Origin: JBMDXB01 sp048594975
GTDB taxonomy: Bacteria > Acidobacteriota > Vicinamibacteria > Vicinamibacterales > 2-12-FULL-66-21
Direction of reading: 5' to 3'
NCBI GenBank assembly: GCA_048594975.1
Contig: JBMDXQ010000052.1
Span: forward strand, 1-18,774
DNA length: 18,774 nucleotides
Part shown: positions 6,904-14,356 of the stretch, piece after piece
Layout: every line of letters starts with the position of its first letter
How positions within the stretch are numbered: position 1 is the first letter of the stretch
Notes under the pieces: model-generated
What the model saw: the letters and a program-made list of their open reading frames with translations, nothing else
Databases searched by the model: none
Told to the model about the DNA's origin: nothing
Translations under genes and position numbers: made by a program

Positions 6904-8492
6904 TCGTCAACGAGTCGACGCGCGATCGCCGGGTGCTTTTCCTGGCGGCAACCGCGAAGGACGCGGCCACGACGGAGTCGATGCTGTCGCCGCTGGGCAT
7001 TCGTCTCGATGTGTGCAGGACCTTCGATGCCCTGCTTGCGAAGGCGAAAGTGGGCGCCGCCGCGATCCTGCTGCCCGAGGAAGCGGTGTCGGCGACTTAT
7101 AGCGCCGCACTCCGGGCGGTTCTTGCCGCGCAACCGCCGTGGTCCGACCTTCCGGTGCTCATCCTCACACGTCCCGGCGCTGACTCCGCTGAGTCGGGCG
7201 AAGCGGTGCGGACGCTCGGGAACGTGACGCTTCTCGAACGCCCCGTCCGGCTCGCGACGCTGGTCAGTGCGGTACGGACGGCCATCCGGGCGCGCGAGCG
7301 TCAGTATGAGATTCGCCAACACCTGGCAGAACGTGCTCGCGCCGAAGAATCCCTCACCCTCGCCGATCAGCGAAAAGATGAGTTTCTTGCCACGCTGGGT
7401 CACGAGCTGCGCAATCCCCTGGCGCCCTTGCTGACGGCTCTCCAACTGCTGAAAACAGCCGGCATACAGGAGCCAGTGGTCGTTCGAGTGATCGCAGTGA
7501 TGGAGCGCCAGCTTACCCATCTCATGCGGCTCGTCAACGACTTGCTCGAAGTCTCGCGAATCACGCGCGGTTTGATCGAAGTGCAGCGGGAACCTGTCGA
7601 TCTCGCGTCCATCGTCCATTCAGCCATCGACACCAGCAAGCCGGTCCTGGACGCCGCTGGACACCAGTTGAGCGTCGAGCTGCCGACCGCGCCGGTCACG
7701 GTCCATGGGGACGCTGTCCGGCTCACTCAGGTGCTCGTCAACCTCCTCACGAATGCCGCGAAGTACACGAATGCGGGGGGGCACATCTGGATTCACATGT
7801 GGAAGGAGGGCCCCCGGGCTATCGTGTCCGTTCGGGATAACGGGATAGGCATCGCGCCCGACCAGATCGCGTCAGTGTTCGACATGTTTACGCAGGTGGA
7901 TCGTTCGAGCCCTCAGGCCCAAGGGGGATTGGGCATCGGCTTGACCCTGGTGCGTAGCCTCGTCGCCATGCACGGCGGCCGGGTGGAAGCTCGCAGTGAA
8001 GGGCTAGGCTTGGGGAGCGAGTTCGTCGTGGAACTGCCGGTGATTGCTGTTGGCGGGCGTGTTCTGCCGTCGGATGAATCGAAGACCGCAAACAAGTTAC
8101 CGCGACGCCGGATCCTCGTTGTTGACGACAACCGCGATGCCGCGGAGTCGCTCGGCGAGCTCCTGACTGCGCTCGGTGCGACCGTCTGTGTGGTGCACAA
8201 CGGCCGTGAGGCGCTCGATACACTTGACTCTTTCGCTCCAGATTCGGTGCTGCTGGACATCGCAATGCCCGACATGGATGGATACGAGGTCGCGCGCAAG
8301 ATTCGATCGACCGCCAAACACGGTGACGTGCTGCTCATCGCTGTGACCGCGTGGGGACAGGAACATGATCAACGGCGTTCTCTCGCTGCCGGATTCAATC
8401 ACCACATCGTTAAACCGCCTGACATAGAGAAATTGCGCGATCTGCTGACGACGGGCTGGTCAGACCAGGAACGGACAGTTGCTAACGGGTAG
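6900..8492 (+). CDS. Hybrid sensor histidine kinase with degenerate N-terminal and intact C-terminal receiver
   Basis: 530 residues, no transmembrane segment, so cytoplasmic. It starts at GTG 6900 in a GTGA overlap with the kaiC-like stop. Residues about 5-125 look like a receiver fold that has lost its acceptor Asp (AAAILLPEEAV where LLD would be) and its acidic pair. A short coiled coil leads to HisKA with His168 in GHELRNPL. The HATPase domain (about 265-385) has the N box LVNLLTNAAKYT, G1 DNGIGIAPD, the F box FDMFTQVD and G2 LGIGLTLV. The C-terminal receiver (about 402-520) has the Asp pair in VVDDN, acceptor Asp453 in LLDIAMP, Thr in AVTAWG and Lys in IVKPP. No output domain, so phosphate must pass to another protein. 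Co-translation with the KaiC-like ATPase suggests the latter is its input or modulator. Confidence 0.92.
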   Translation: MIVNESTRDRRVLFLAATAKDAATTESMLSPLGIRLDVCRTFDALLAKAKVGAAAILLPEEAVSATYSAALRAVLAAQPPWSDLPVLILTRPGADSAESGEAVRTLGNVTLLERPVRLATLVSAVRTAIRARERQYEIRQHLAERARAEESLTLADQRKDEFLATLGHELRNPLAPLLTALQLLKTAGIQEPVVVRVIAVMERQLTHLMRLVNDLLEVSRITRGLIEVQREPVDLASIVHSAIDTSKPVLDAAGHQLSVELPTAPVTVHGDAVRLTQVLVNLLTNAAKYTNAGGHIWIHMWKEGPRAIVSVRDNGIGIAPDQIASVFDMFTQVDRSSPQAQGGLGIGLTLVRSLVAMHGGRVEARSEGLGLGSEFVVELPVIAVGGRVLPSDESKTANKLPRRRILVVDDNRDAAESLGELLTALGATVCVVHNGREALDTLDSFAPDSVLLDIAMPDMDGYEVARKIRSTAKHGDVLLIAVTAWGQEHDQRRSLAAGFNHHIVKPPDIEKLRDLLTTGWSDQERTVANG

Positions 8493-8608
8493 AGGGAACC
8501 ACGAATGCTTTGTCGCGGCCGTCGACGCCTCCGTGGCCCGTCACGCGATCCCGAAGGCGGAATTCGAATCTGGGCAGGATAAAGATGCGATTGTTTGCCG
8601 GCTCGATG

Positions 8609-8945
8609 CGCAGCTACCCGGATTCCTTCGAGCAGACCGAGCGCCCTGATGACCTCCTCGGTCATTCCGTCGCAGAAGTATTCCTGTTCTGGCTCGGGAC
8701 TCAGGTTGGCGAACGGCAGAATGGCAATCGACGCAGGTCGCCCGGACGTGGGGAGCGCCTGCAGGCTGGCGGTTGACAAGCGGTTCTGGCACGATCGGAG
8801 ATCGGCGAGGATCTGCTCGGCCTGCTGGTAGCGGCCGATCGGATCCTTCACGAGCGCGCGATGGACGATCCGCAGGAGATCGGCCGGGAGGTCCGGCCGT
8901 AGCCGGTCCAGCGGTTCGGGGGAGCGGTTCACGATCGCGTACAAC
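8609..8945 (-). pseudogene. Ser/Thr kinase C-lobe plus TolB-like segment, internal fragment
   Basis: About 112 residues read in one frame: LYAIVNRSPEPLDRLRPDLP, then LLRIVHRALVKDPIGRYQQAEQ (the last helices of a Hanks-type kinase), a linker, and ASIAILPFANLSPEPEQEYF followed by DGMTEEVI and GIRVAA (the start of the TolB-like region of kinase-TolB-TPR proteins). Similarity begins abruptly at about 8945 and ends at about 8609, so the catalytic lobe, the rest of the TolB region and the TPRs are missing. The frame is open beyond both ends but the sequence there is unrelated: upstream it is antisense to the DUF1254 relic. Confidence 0.72.
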
Positions 8946-8949
8946 CAGC

Positions 8950-9461
8950 CAAGGCGTGATGCACGCCGTCGGCTCGAACAGGTTCGTCCATCTGACGGAG
9001 TTCCCCGATGACAAATCGGGATGGGTGATTCGGCCCAACGCCGACACGTGGTATTCCGTCGGGGCTCGATCTCTCGAAAGAACCGGTGCTGCTGCACGTT
9101 CCTGACACGCTCGGTCGCTACTACCTCGTCCAGGTGATGGACGCGTGGACGGAGGTAGTGGCAGCACCCGGCAAGCGCACGACGCGTACGGAGAAGGCTG
9201 GTTCGCGATTGTCCCACCCGGATGGACCGGCAAGTTGCCTGAGCTCGCCAGGCGAATCGATTCTCCGACGAACAGGACGACGGTCCTGTTGAGGATCCAG
9301 ACGAACACGGCTTCGGACTACCCGCCGTGAACGCGCTGCAGCGACAGTTCTGGATCACGCCGCTGAGCGCCTATCCGAGCCCACCCACCGCACCGCCAAA
9401 CATGATTGCACCGCGCCCGAACACCATTCCTCCGTCGGATGCGGTCGCCGCGATGAACTGA
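8950..9461 (+). pseudogene. DUF1254-domain protein, 5'-truncated and frameshifted
   Basis: Joining frames gives NRFVHLTEFPDD, VIRPNADTWYSV, LDLSKEPVLLHVPDTLGRYY, VQVMDAWTE, then GEGWFAIVPPGWTGKLP, RRIDSPTNRTTVLLRIQTNT and VNALQRQFWITPLSAY. This follows the DUF1254 pattern (RPNADTLYS, PDT-GRYY---MLDAWT, VGPGW-G, TQTNGP-DY-AVNALQ). Frame changes occur near 9064, 9155 and 9325, and the last frame ends at TGA 9459. DUF1254 proteins are usually secreted, 400 or more residues long, with a C-terminal DUF1214 domain; both the N-terminus and DUF1214 are missing. Biochemical function is unknown even for intact members. Confidence 0.78.
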
Positions 9462-9860
9462 TGCCCCAACCCCGTGGGCGGACGTTGCACACGCCATCCG
9501 CCAGCATGATCAACAGCTGAGGGCGCAGCGAATTCCCACCGTACGGCTGCGTTGCGATCCGGAAGCGAGCCCACACCAGCGCGATCTCGATACCGTACTT
9601 CGGCAGCACTGGAAGGAGATCCTGATAGAAGCTGCGGCTGGACTTGACCTGTAAAGGTATTGTCGTTGGTGGCTGGACACTCAACAAAGTGATCTGCGCG
9701 GCATATCCGGCGCCACGAACCCTCGAGAGAATCGTGACGACCTTCGCCATCACCTGGGCTCGTGCGCCGGGACCTCCTGAAGGACGCAGCTGGATCGAGC
9801 TTGAACTGCCTCGGCCCGTGCGGATCCTCGCGGCCCGTTTGCCCATTAAGGAGGTGACAC
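9462..9860. other. Stretch with no confident gene; weak minus-strand frame
   Basis: About 400 bp between the DUF1254 relic and the secreted-protein gene. A minus-strand frame from about 9754 down contains a non-Arg-rich, protein-like run (SRSFYQDLLPVLPKYGIEIA, then LRPQLLIMLADGV), but I recognise no family, see no Shine-Dalgarno, and the frame continues antisense through the DUF1254 relic. It could be a fragment of another gene or chance. The plus strand shows nothing convincing; DUF1214 motifs were looked for and not found. Confidence 0.25.
9818..9857 (+). repeat. 40-nt leader repeat, copy 1
   Basis: The block sharing TGCGGATC and CGTTTGCCCATTAAG, with 28 of 32 bases identical over 9819-9850, recurs at 13541-13580. 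Similarity continues weakly to each side (GGCCC before; AG-TGA after). Copy 1 runs into the Shine-Dalgarno region of the gene at 9874. Confidence 0.7.
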
Positions 9861-9867
9861 CAGGAGG
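9848..9867 (+). promoter_or_regulatory. Tandem Shine-Dalgarno sequences before the 9874 gene
   Basis: Two strong Shine-Dalgarno motifs lie 14 nt apart: AAGGAGGTGA (9849-9858) and AGGAGG (9862-9867). The second is 6 nt before ATG 9874 and sets the start. The first has no start codon at the right distance and could act as a ribosome standby site or be left from a duplication. Confidence 0.5.
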
Positions 9868-9873
9868 TGTGAC

Positions 9874-10389
9874 ATGACGTTCAAATGGAAGGTGTTGGCG
9901 CTCGCCGTCGTGTCGATGCTCGTTGCCGGCGGGTTCGCCGCATCGTCCGCTCTGCAGGCTGCGGACCCCAGCCAGGAAACGGGCCCGGTCTATTCACTCG
10001 AAGGGGCTTGGTACGGGATGTCGAACGTCGTCGGCCTCCCACCAACGCCGACACTGGACACGTTCGTCTCGAACGCGCAGCGCCCCGGCGTCGACGGCAC
10101 CTTTCTCTGTAACATTCCCGCTGGAGTAGGCGGCGGCGCGTCATCGTCGGGACACGGCAACTGGGTCCGGATCGCGACCAACACGTACGCGTACACCGCG
10201 GTGCGCTCCATCACGAGCGGAACCACGCACGTCGGGTGGTTCAGGTTCTGGGGCACGATCACGGTAGTCAGCGACGACGAGCTGACCGGGACGTTCAACG
10301 CGCAGTCCTACCAGCCGAACGGGGTGCCAATATCGCCGCTGTTCACCGGCACCCTCGAACGGCACCGGGTCGACATCACCTTCGAATAG
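9874..10389 (+). CDS. Small secreted protein of unknown function
   Basis: 171 residues. A signal peptide is clear: MTFKWK, a hydrophobic core (VLALAVVSMLVAGGFAASSA), and likely cleavage after LQAA at about residue 30. The mature chain (about 140 residues) is rich in beta-prone and Gly/Thr/Ser segments (LEGAWYGMSNVV, HVGWFRFWGTITVV, DELTGTFNAQSY, PLFTGTLERHRVDITF), suggesting a small lipocalin-like beta barrel; that is inference. One cysteine (FLCNIP). I recognise no named family. The start has an ideal Shine-Dalgarno 6 nt away. It converges with the TonB-dependent receptor gene across a strong hairpin. Confidence 0.8.
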   Translation: MTFKWKVLALAVVSMLVAGGFAASSALQAADPSQETGPVYSLEGAWYGMSNVVGLPPTPTLDTFVSNAQRPGVDGTFLCNIPAGVGGGASSSGHGNWVRIATNTYAYTAVRSITSGTTHVGWFRFWGTITVVSDDELTGTFNAQSYQPNGVPISPLFTGTLERHRVDITFE

Positions 10390-10429
10390 TAACCATCTCG
10401 CGCTTCAGTTCGGGAGCAGGTGGTGTTTC

Positions 10430-10461
10430 GGGCGGCGCGCATGCCGACTGGCGCGCCGCCC
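10430..10461. terminator. Strong hairpin between convergent genes (probable bidirectional terminator)
   Basis: GGGCGGCGCGC (10430-10440), a 10-nt loop, then GCGCGCCGCCC (10451-10461): a perfect 11-bp GC stem, 41 nt after the stop of the secreted-protein gene and 35 nt past the stop of the receptor gene on the other strand. No U-tract follows on either strand, so it is not a textbook intrinsic terminator, but position and stability fit a bidirectional terminator or 3'-end stabiliser. Confidence 0.6.
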
Positions 10462-10495
10462 GCGAGTTCGTGATTGGGATTCTCGTCCGTATGCC

Positions 10496-13402
10496 TCAGA
10501 AAGAGAACTTCATCGCCAGCTGCGCCTGAAACGGCGGCCCCGCCTTTGTGAACCGGCCGAACGTCTCCCTGGGTTCGTTCGGGTAGGCACCGTCACCGAA
10601 GACGGCGTCCACCGCCGTGTAGTTCGTGTGATTGAACAGATTGAACACCTCCCCGATCAGGTCGAGCGCACGGTCACCCGCCACCAGCCGCGTGGCCACG
10701 CGCAGGTCTACCGTCGAGGTTCCAGGCAGCAAGCCGGCGTTTCTTCCAATGCGGGTCGTCAATTCGTTCTTCTGCCTCCAGGGGCGGTCGTTGCCGGCGG
10801 CGCCGTCCTCGTTCAGATCACGTCCAGCAGTAATGTTGTACGGCCGTCCCGAGCCGACTGTGAGGATGCCGGAGACCGTGACGCGGCCCGGCAAGCGGTA
10901 ATCGCCGCTCAGGACAAAGCGGTGCCGCTGATCCTGCAGCGATGGCCCGCGTTCGGAATCGGGATCGAAGCCGAGTGGAAGGCCGGCTGGATCCGCCGGG
11001 TTCCGTCCGAACCCGTTCTCCTGAGGCTGGGAGAAGGAGTAGTCGGTCGCCATGTCCTCCGCTTTCGAGAGGGTGTACACGGCCAGGAACCGGTAACGCG
11101 CTCCTCGCCGCTTTTGCAGCGACACGATTAACCCGCGGTACCACGAGTCGGCCCACGACGTGAGCTGCATCACGGACGCCGACGTGCCGCGAACACCGTC
11201 GACGTCGAGCGGCCGGACACCCTTGACGAGTGGGTTGTACTCCAGCTGCGCCACCTGATCGAAGCCCCGCACGTACACCGCGTGCGCCGCGGCCGTGATC
11301 TCTTCGCGGAAGACGCGCTCGAGTCTGGCGGACAGGTGATGAGCCGACGGTGTCTTCAGCCCCGGATCGATCGTGATCACCTGGCTGGCATACGTGGGGG
11401 GTTCTGGCAGCCGCCGTCCCGGTGCGTTCCAGGCCGCAGCTGCATTCGGGCCGAACGCAGTGAGGGTGCGGCTGTGGTCCGCTGTGCCGCTGAGCGCGAA
11501 CGGCCCACCCCAGATGACGCCCGGGTGATGGTCATGGAAGATCCCGTACGATCCGCTGAACGAGGTTCCTCCACCGGCAGAGGGCGTCCAGGAGACACCG
11601 AGCCGAGGCGCGACGTTGTTGTTGTCCGCCGGCCAGCCGTATGGCGCCAGGCCAGGAACGCTCTCGGTGATCTGCGGGAAGGCCTGGTTCTGATAACGAA
11701 CCCCCAATCGCAGCGTGAGTCGCTCGGAGACCCGCCAGTCATCTTGCGCGTACAGCGAGACATAGCCGAACCACTTGTCATTGGCGGATGGATTGCCGTA
11801 GCCCTGCACATAGACGAGAGGTCTGCCAGCCGTCAGTGCTTCGACCGTCTGGAATCCGTAATGGCCGCCAAAAGAGAACGGCCAGGCAAGAGATGGCTGG
11901 TGGACCCAGGACACGTCGCCACCGACTTTGAGCTGGTGGCGGCGGATGTCACGAGTGTACGTCTCGACGACCTGATACCGTCGGTTCTCGCGCGGTTGGG
12001 GCGTGAACCGGTGCCGGCCAGCCTGTATCGAGCCGACGTCGACCCCGGGGCCACCCTCGCCAATTTCCTCGCAGACTCCGCTGCACGTCGGGTCGAGCGA
12101 CATCAGCCTCTGATCGCGGTTCGCGACCTGGAACCGCAGTTCGTTTACCGTGCTCGACGATGACAACACGGACGTGAGCGCCGCGGCGCCCATCAGATCC
12201 CGGCTGTTGAGAGACCCGCCGCGGCTGCGCGCCACCTGCCCGCCCCAAGGCTCGGAATTTTCGTCGAGCAGGTCCGACCAGTTGAAGCGCATCGACAGCT
12301 GATGCTTCGCGTTCAAGTGGGTATCTGCTTTCGCGAGGACCTGGTCCGCCTCGTACCGGTACGGAACGTGTCCGACATCGACTGGGAAGCCGGCCCGCCG
12401 GAGGACTTCCGCCGTCGCGTCGTCGATGTTCACGAAGTTGTTGGCCCGCACCCGCAGTCGCTCGGCGGACAGAAAAAAGAACGCCCGGTTGCGCCGAAGC
12501 GGCCCGCCCAGGGTGCCGCCGAACTGACGCTGCCGAAACGGGGCCTTTCGGTCCTCGATGCTTTCTCCCGCCGGCGTGAACCGCTCGAAATGCTCCTTCG
12601 CGTTCAACGCATCGTGCCGGGAGAAGATGAACAGGCTCCCCGACAGCGTGTTCGTGCCACTCCTGGTCACGATATTCACGACGCCCCCGGCGGCGTTGCC
12701 GAATTCGGCAGAGTACGAGCTGGCAAGAACTTGAAACTCCTGCACCGCATCCTGGCTGAAGGTCGCCCGGACGCCTCCCGCGACAAAGTCGTTGTTGTCG
12801 AGGCCATCGACGGTGATGTTGTTGGACCGGCCGCGCTGGCCAGCAAAGGTGAGACCCGATGAAGCCGAGGGCCCCTGCTGCTGGGTACGATCGGCATTCA
12901 CACCCGGCGTGATCAGGCTGAAGGCGATGAAGTTCCGGCCGTTGGTCGGCAGCGATTCGATCTCCCGCTCCGAGACGACCGTTGCGATGGACCCTTGCCG
13001 CATCACGCCGACCACGGGCTCCCCAACGACCGTGACTTCCTCGAGCCTCTCGGCAATCTCCAGCTCGAAATCGAGCACCATTGCTTCGCCGAGCGCCAGC
13101 CTGATGTTCTCGGCGCGCCGGGTGGCAAAGCCGGCAAGCGCCGCGGTTACCGAGTAGACGCCGGGAGGCAGCGCCGGCATGGCATACCGCCCGTCGACTC
13201 CAGTGACGGCGCTGCGTTCCAGGCGCGTGGCGTGATGGCTCGCCGTGACCGCAACCCCGGGCACGACCGCACCAAGCTGATCGACAACGACGCCCGAAAG
13301 ATCCGCCGTCGTCGCCCCGACCTGGGCGAGCCCGGCCACAGCAATGCTCAGGATGGAGAGTCCAAGAATGCCGATGGCGGGAAGACGGCGGGTGAGGCGC
13401 AT
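10496..13402 (-). CDS. Oar-like TonB-dependent outer-membrane receptor
   Basis: 968 residues, a usual length for this family. ATG at 13402 is supported by an excellent Shine-Dalgarno (GGGAGGAGG, 3 nt upstream) and the signal peptide it exposes (MRLTRRLPAIGILGLSILSI, cleaved near AGLAQ); 33 upstream open codons are rejected. Residues about 35-115 are a carboxypeptidase-regulatory-like beta sandwich (ADLSGVVVDQLGAVVPGVAV). A plug follows (REIESLPTNGRNFIAFSLIT, VDGLDNND, QEFQVLASSYSAEFGNAAGG, VNIVTRSGTN), then a 22-strand-type barrel rich in aromatic strands ending FQAQLAMKFSF with terminal Phe. Its role is energised uptake of an unknown large substrate, often a carbohydrate or peptide in this group. 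No exbBD/tonB or degradative enzymes lie nearby, so the substrate cannot be guessed. Confidence 0.93.
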   Translation of the reverse strand: MRLTRRLPAIGILGLSILSIAVAGLAQVGATTADLSGVVVDQLGAVVPGVAVTASHHATRLERSAVTGVDGRYAMPALPPGVYSVTAALAGFATRRAENIRLALGEAMVLDFELEIAERLEEVTVVGEPVVGVMRQGSIATVVSEREIESLPTNGRNFIAFSLITPGVNADRTQQQGPSASSGLTFAGQRGRSNNITVDGLDNNDFVAGGVRATFSQDAVQEFQVLASSYSAEFGNAAGGVVNIVTRSGTNTLSGSLFIFSRHDALNAKEHFERFTPAGESIEDRKAPFRQRQFGGTLGGPLRRNRAFFFLSAERLRVRANNFVNIDDATAEVLRRAGFPVDVGHVPYRYEADQVLAKADTHLNAKHQLSMRFNWSDLLDENSEPWGGQVARSRGGSLNSRDLMGAAALTSVLSSSSTVNELRFQVANRDQRLMSLDPTCSGVCEEIGEGGPGVDVGSIQAGRHRFTPQPRENRRYQVVETYTRDIRRHQLKVGGDVSWVHQPSLAWPFSFGGHYGFQTVEALTAGRPLVYVQGYGNPSANDKWFGYVSLYAQDDWRVSERLTLRLGVRYQNQAFPQITESVPGLAPYGWPADNNNVAPRLGVSWTPSAGGGTSFSGSYGIFHDHHPGVIWGGPFALSGTADHSRTLTAFGPNAAAAWNAPGRRLPEPPTYASQVITIDPGLKTPSAHHLSARLERVFREEITAAAHAVYVRGFDQVAQLEYNPLVKGVRPLDVDGVRGTSASVMQLTSWADSWYRGLIVSLQKRRGARYRFLAVYTLSKAEDMATDYSFSQPQENGFGRNPADPAGLPLGFDPDSERGPSLQDQRHRFVLSGDYRLPGRVTVSGILTVGSGRPYNITAGRDLNEDGAAGNDRPWRQKNELTTRIGRNAGLLPGTSTVDLRVATRLVAGDRALDLIGEVFNLFNHTNYTAVDAVFGDGAYPNEPRETFGRFTKAGPPFQAQLAMKFSF

Positions 13403-13540
13403 GTCCTCCTCCCGAATGGCGGCGGTGCTCTGTAGCCGAGGGAGCCGTCGAACGTCGCGCCCTCTTACTACATTAGGCATTGCCGCATTTCTGCGCAACA
13501 TCTTCTCGCAGCACGGACGGCAGAGGCTGCCTACGGGCCC

Positions 13541-13580
13541 ATGCGGATCGTCACAGCTCGTTTGCCCATTAAGTAGATGA
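13541..13580 (+). repeat. 40-nt leader repeat, copy 2
   Basis: Second copy of the block at 9818-9857, ending CGTTTGCCCATTAAG and then AGTAGATGA where copy 1 has AGGAGGTGA, so the Shine-Dalgarno-like part is degraded. No start codon follows at the matching distance. It lies in the divergent intergenic region between the receptor gene and the lipoprotein gene, 77 bp before the latter's ATG. Confidence 0.7.
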
Positions 13581-13656
13581 GAGCCGGCAATCGCCTAACG
13601 CCCTGGCGCCTAAGGACCGGGACGAAGGCCGACGAAAACCTCTGGCGAGGTGTGCT

Positions 13657-14274
13657 ATGCAGGCCACCCTTTCAACCCATTGGAGCACGCCCTATACAGC
13701 CCGTGCGCTGGCGCTGCTCATCCCCACACGCACGCTCGTGATGGCCATCCTCCTCCTGGGTGCAGCCGCATGTGGGGGAAAGGACACCCTACCGACACAA
13801 CCAACTCGGACGCCGTCCGATGGTTTTCAGGCGCCCGTACCGGCAGTCGACGTCGTCGGCGACTATCAGCTGACATTCACGGCATTTCCGTCCTGTTCCT
13901 TGCCGGCAGCGTTCATGAAACGAACGTACAAGGCCACCATCACGGCATGGGTGAACTATCCGCAGATTGCCGTCGATGTCAGCGGCGGAACGTTCATCCA
14001 GGACTGGGCGGTCGGATTCGACGGGACACGTGATGTGGACACACTGCGTTTCACGATTGTCGGACTGTCTGACTTCCCGTTTTCTGGCTATAGTCTGACC
14101 GAGTTGGTCGATGGCACGAAGTGGTTGATGTACGACGGTACGGCAGTCGCGACCATTCGCGACAACACCATCACGGGTACTTTCGACGGACGGATATCGC
14201 TGCTCGACCAGGCGACTCGCGCCATTCTCGCCGAGTGCCGCGCGGCGGATCACAAGATCGACTTCGTGCGCTGA
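13657..14274 (+). CDS. Predicted lipoprotein of unknown function
   Basis: 205 residues. ATG 13657 has GAGG 6 nt upstream. An unusually long N-region (about 28 residues) precedes the hydrophobic stretch MAILLLGAAACGGK, with the likely lipidated Cys at residue 39; a start at Met29 (13741) would give a more normal signal peptide but lacks a Shine-Dalgarno. The mature protein opens with a Pro/Thr-rich linker (LPTQPTRTPSDGF) and then a beta-rich domain (VVGDYQLTFTAFPSCSLPA, YKATITAWV, ITGTFDGRISLL). Two Cys (FPSCSLP, LAECRAA) may pair. Probably anchored to a membrane; family not recognised. Divergent from the TonB-dependent receptor, so the two may share control of the intergenic region. Confidence 0.78.
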   Translation: MQATLSTHWSTPYTARALALLIPTRTLVMAILLLGAAACGGKDTLPTQPTRTPSDGFQAPVPAVDVVGDYQLTFTAFPSCSLPAAFMKRTYKATITAWVNYPQIAVDVSGGTFIQDWAVGFDGTRDVDTLRFTIVGLSDFPFSGYSLTELVDGTKWLMYDGTAVATIRDNTITGTFDGRISLLDQATRAILAECRAADHKIDFVR

Positions 14275-14356
14275 GCCCGCGCGCCATCGCTTGACATTCC
14301 CCGTTCGGTGTGCTCCCTTTGACACACGCAGTGCGCTCATTCGCAAGTGAGGCGTT

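Noticed and set aside
11282..12862. Plus-strand frames of 293 and 186 codons inside the receptor gene
   Set aside because: Shadows of the TonB-dependent receptor on the minus strand, with no Shine-Dalgarno and no recognisable motifs.
13470..13498. Minus-strand TTGCGC-N17-TAATGT as the receptor promoter
   Set aside because: Spacing is right, but each box matches consensus at only three of six positions, which is expected by chance in an intergenic region.
13583..13606. GCCTAAC/GCCTAAG motifs as an integron attC site
   Set aside because: The two copies are direct, not inverted, and there is no GTTRRRY partner, no imperfect palindrome and no integrase or gene cassette layout.
14291..14324. Two TTGACA hexamers (14291, 14319) upstream of the sigma gene as promoters
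   Set aside because: Neither has a plausible -10 at 16-18 nt; the hexamers there are TCCCTT-like and CGCAAG.
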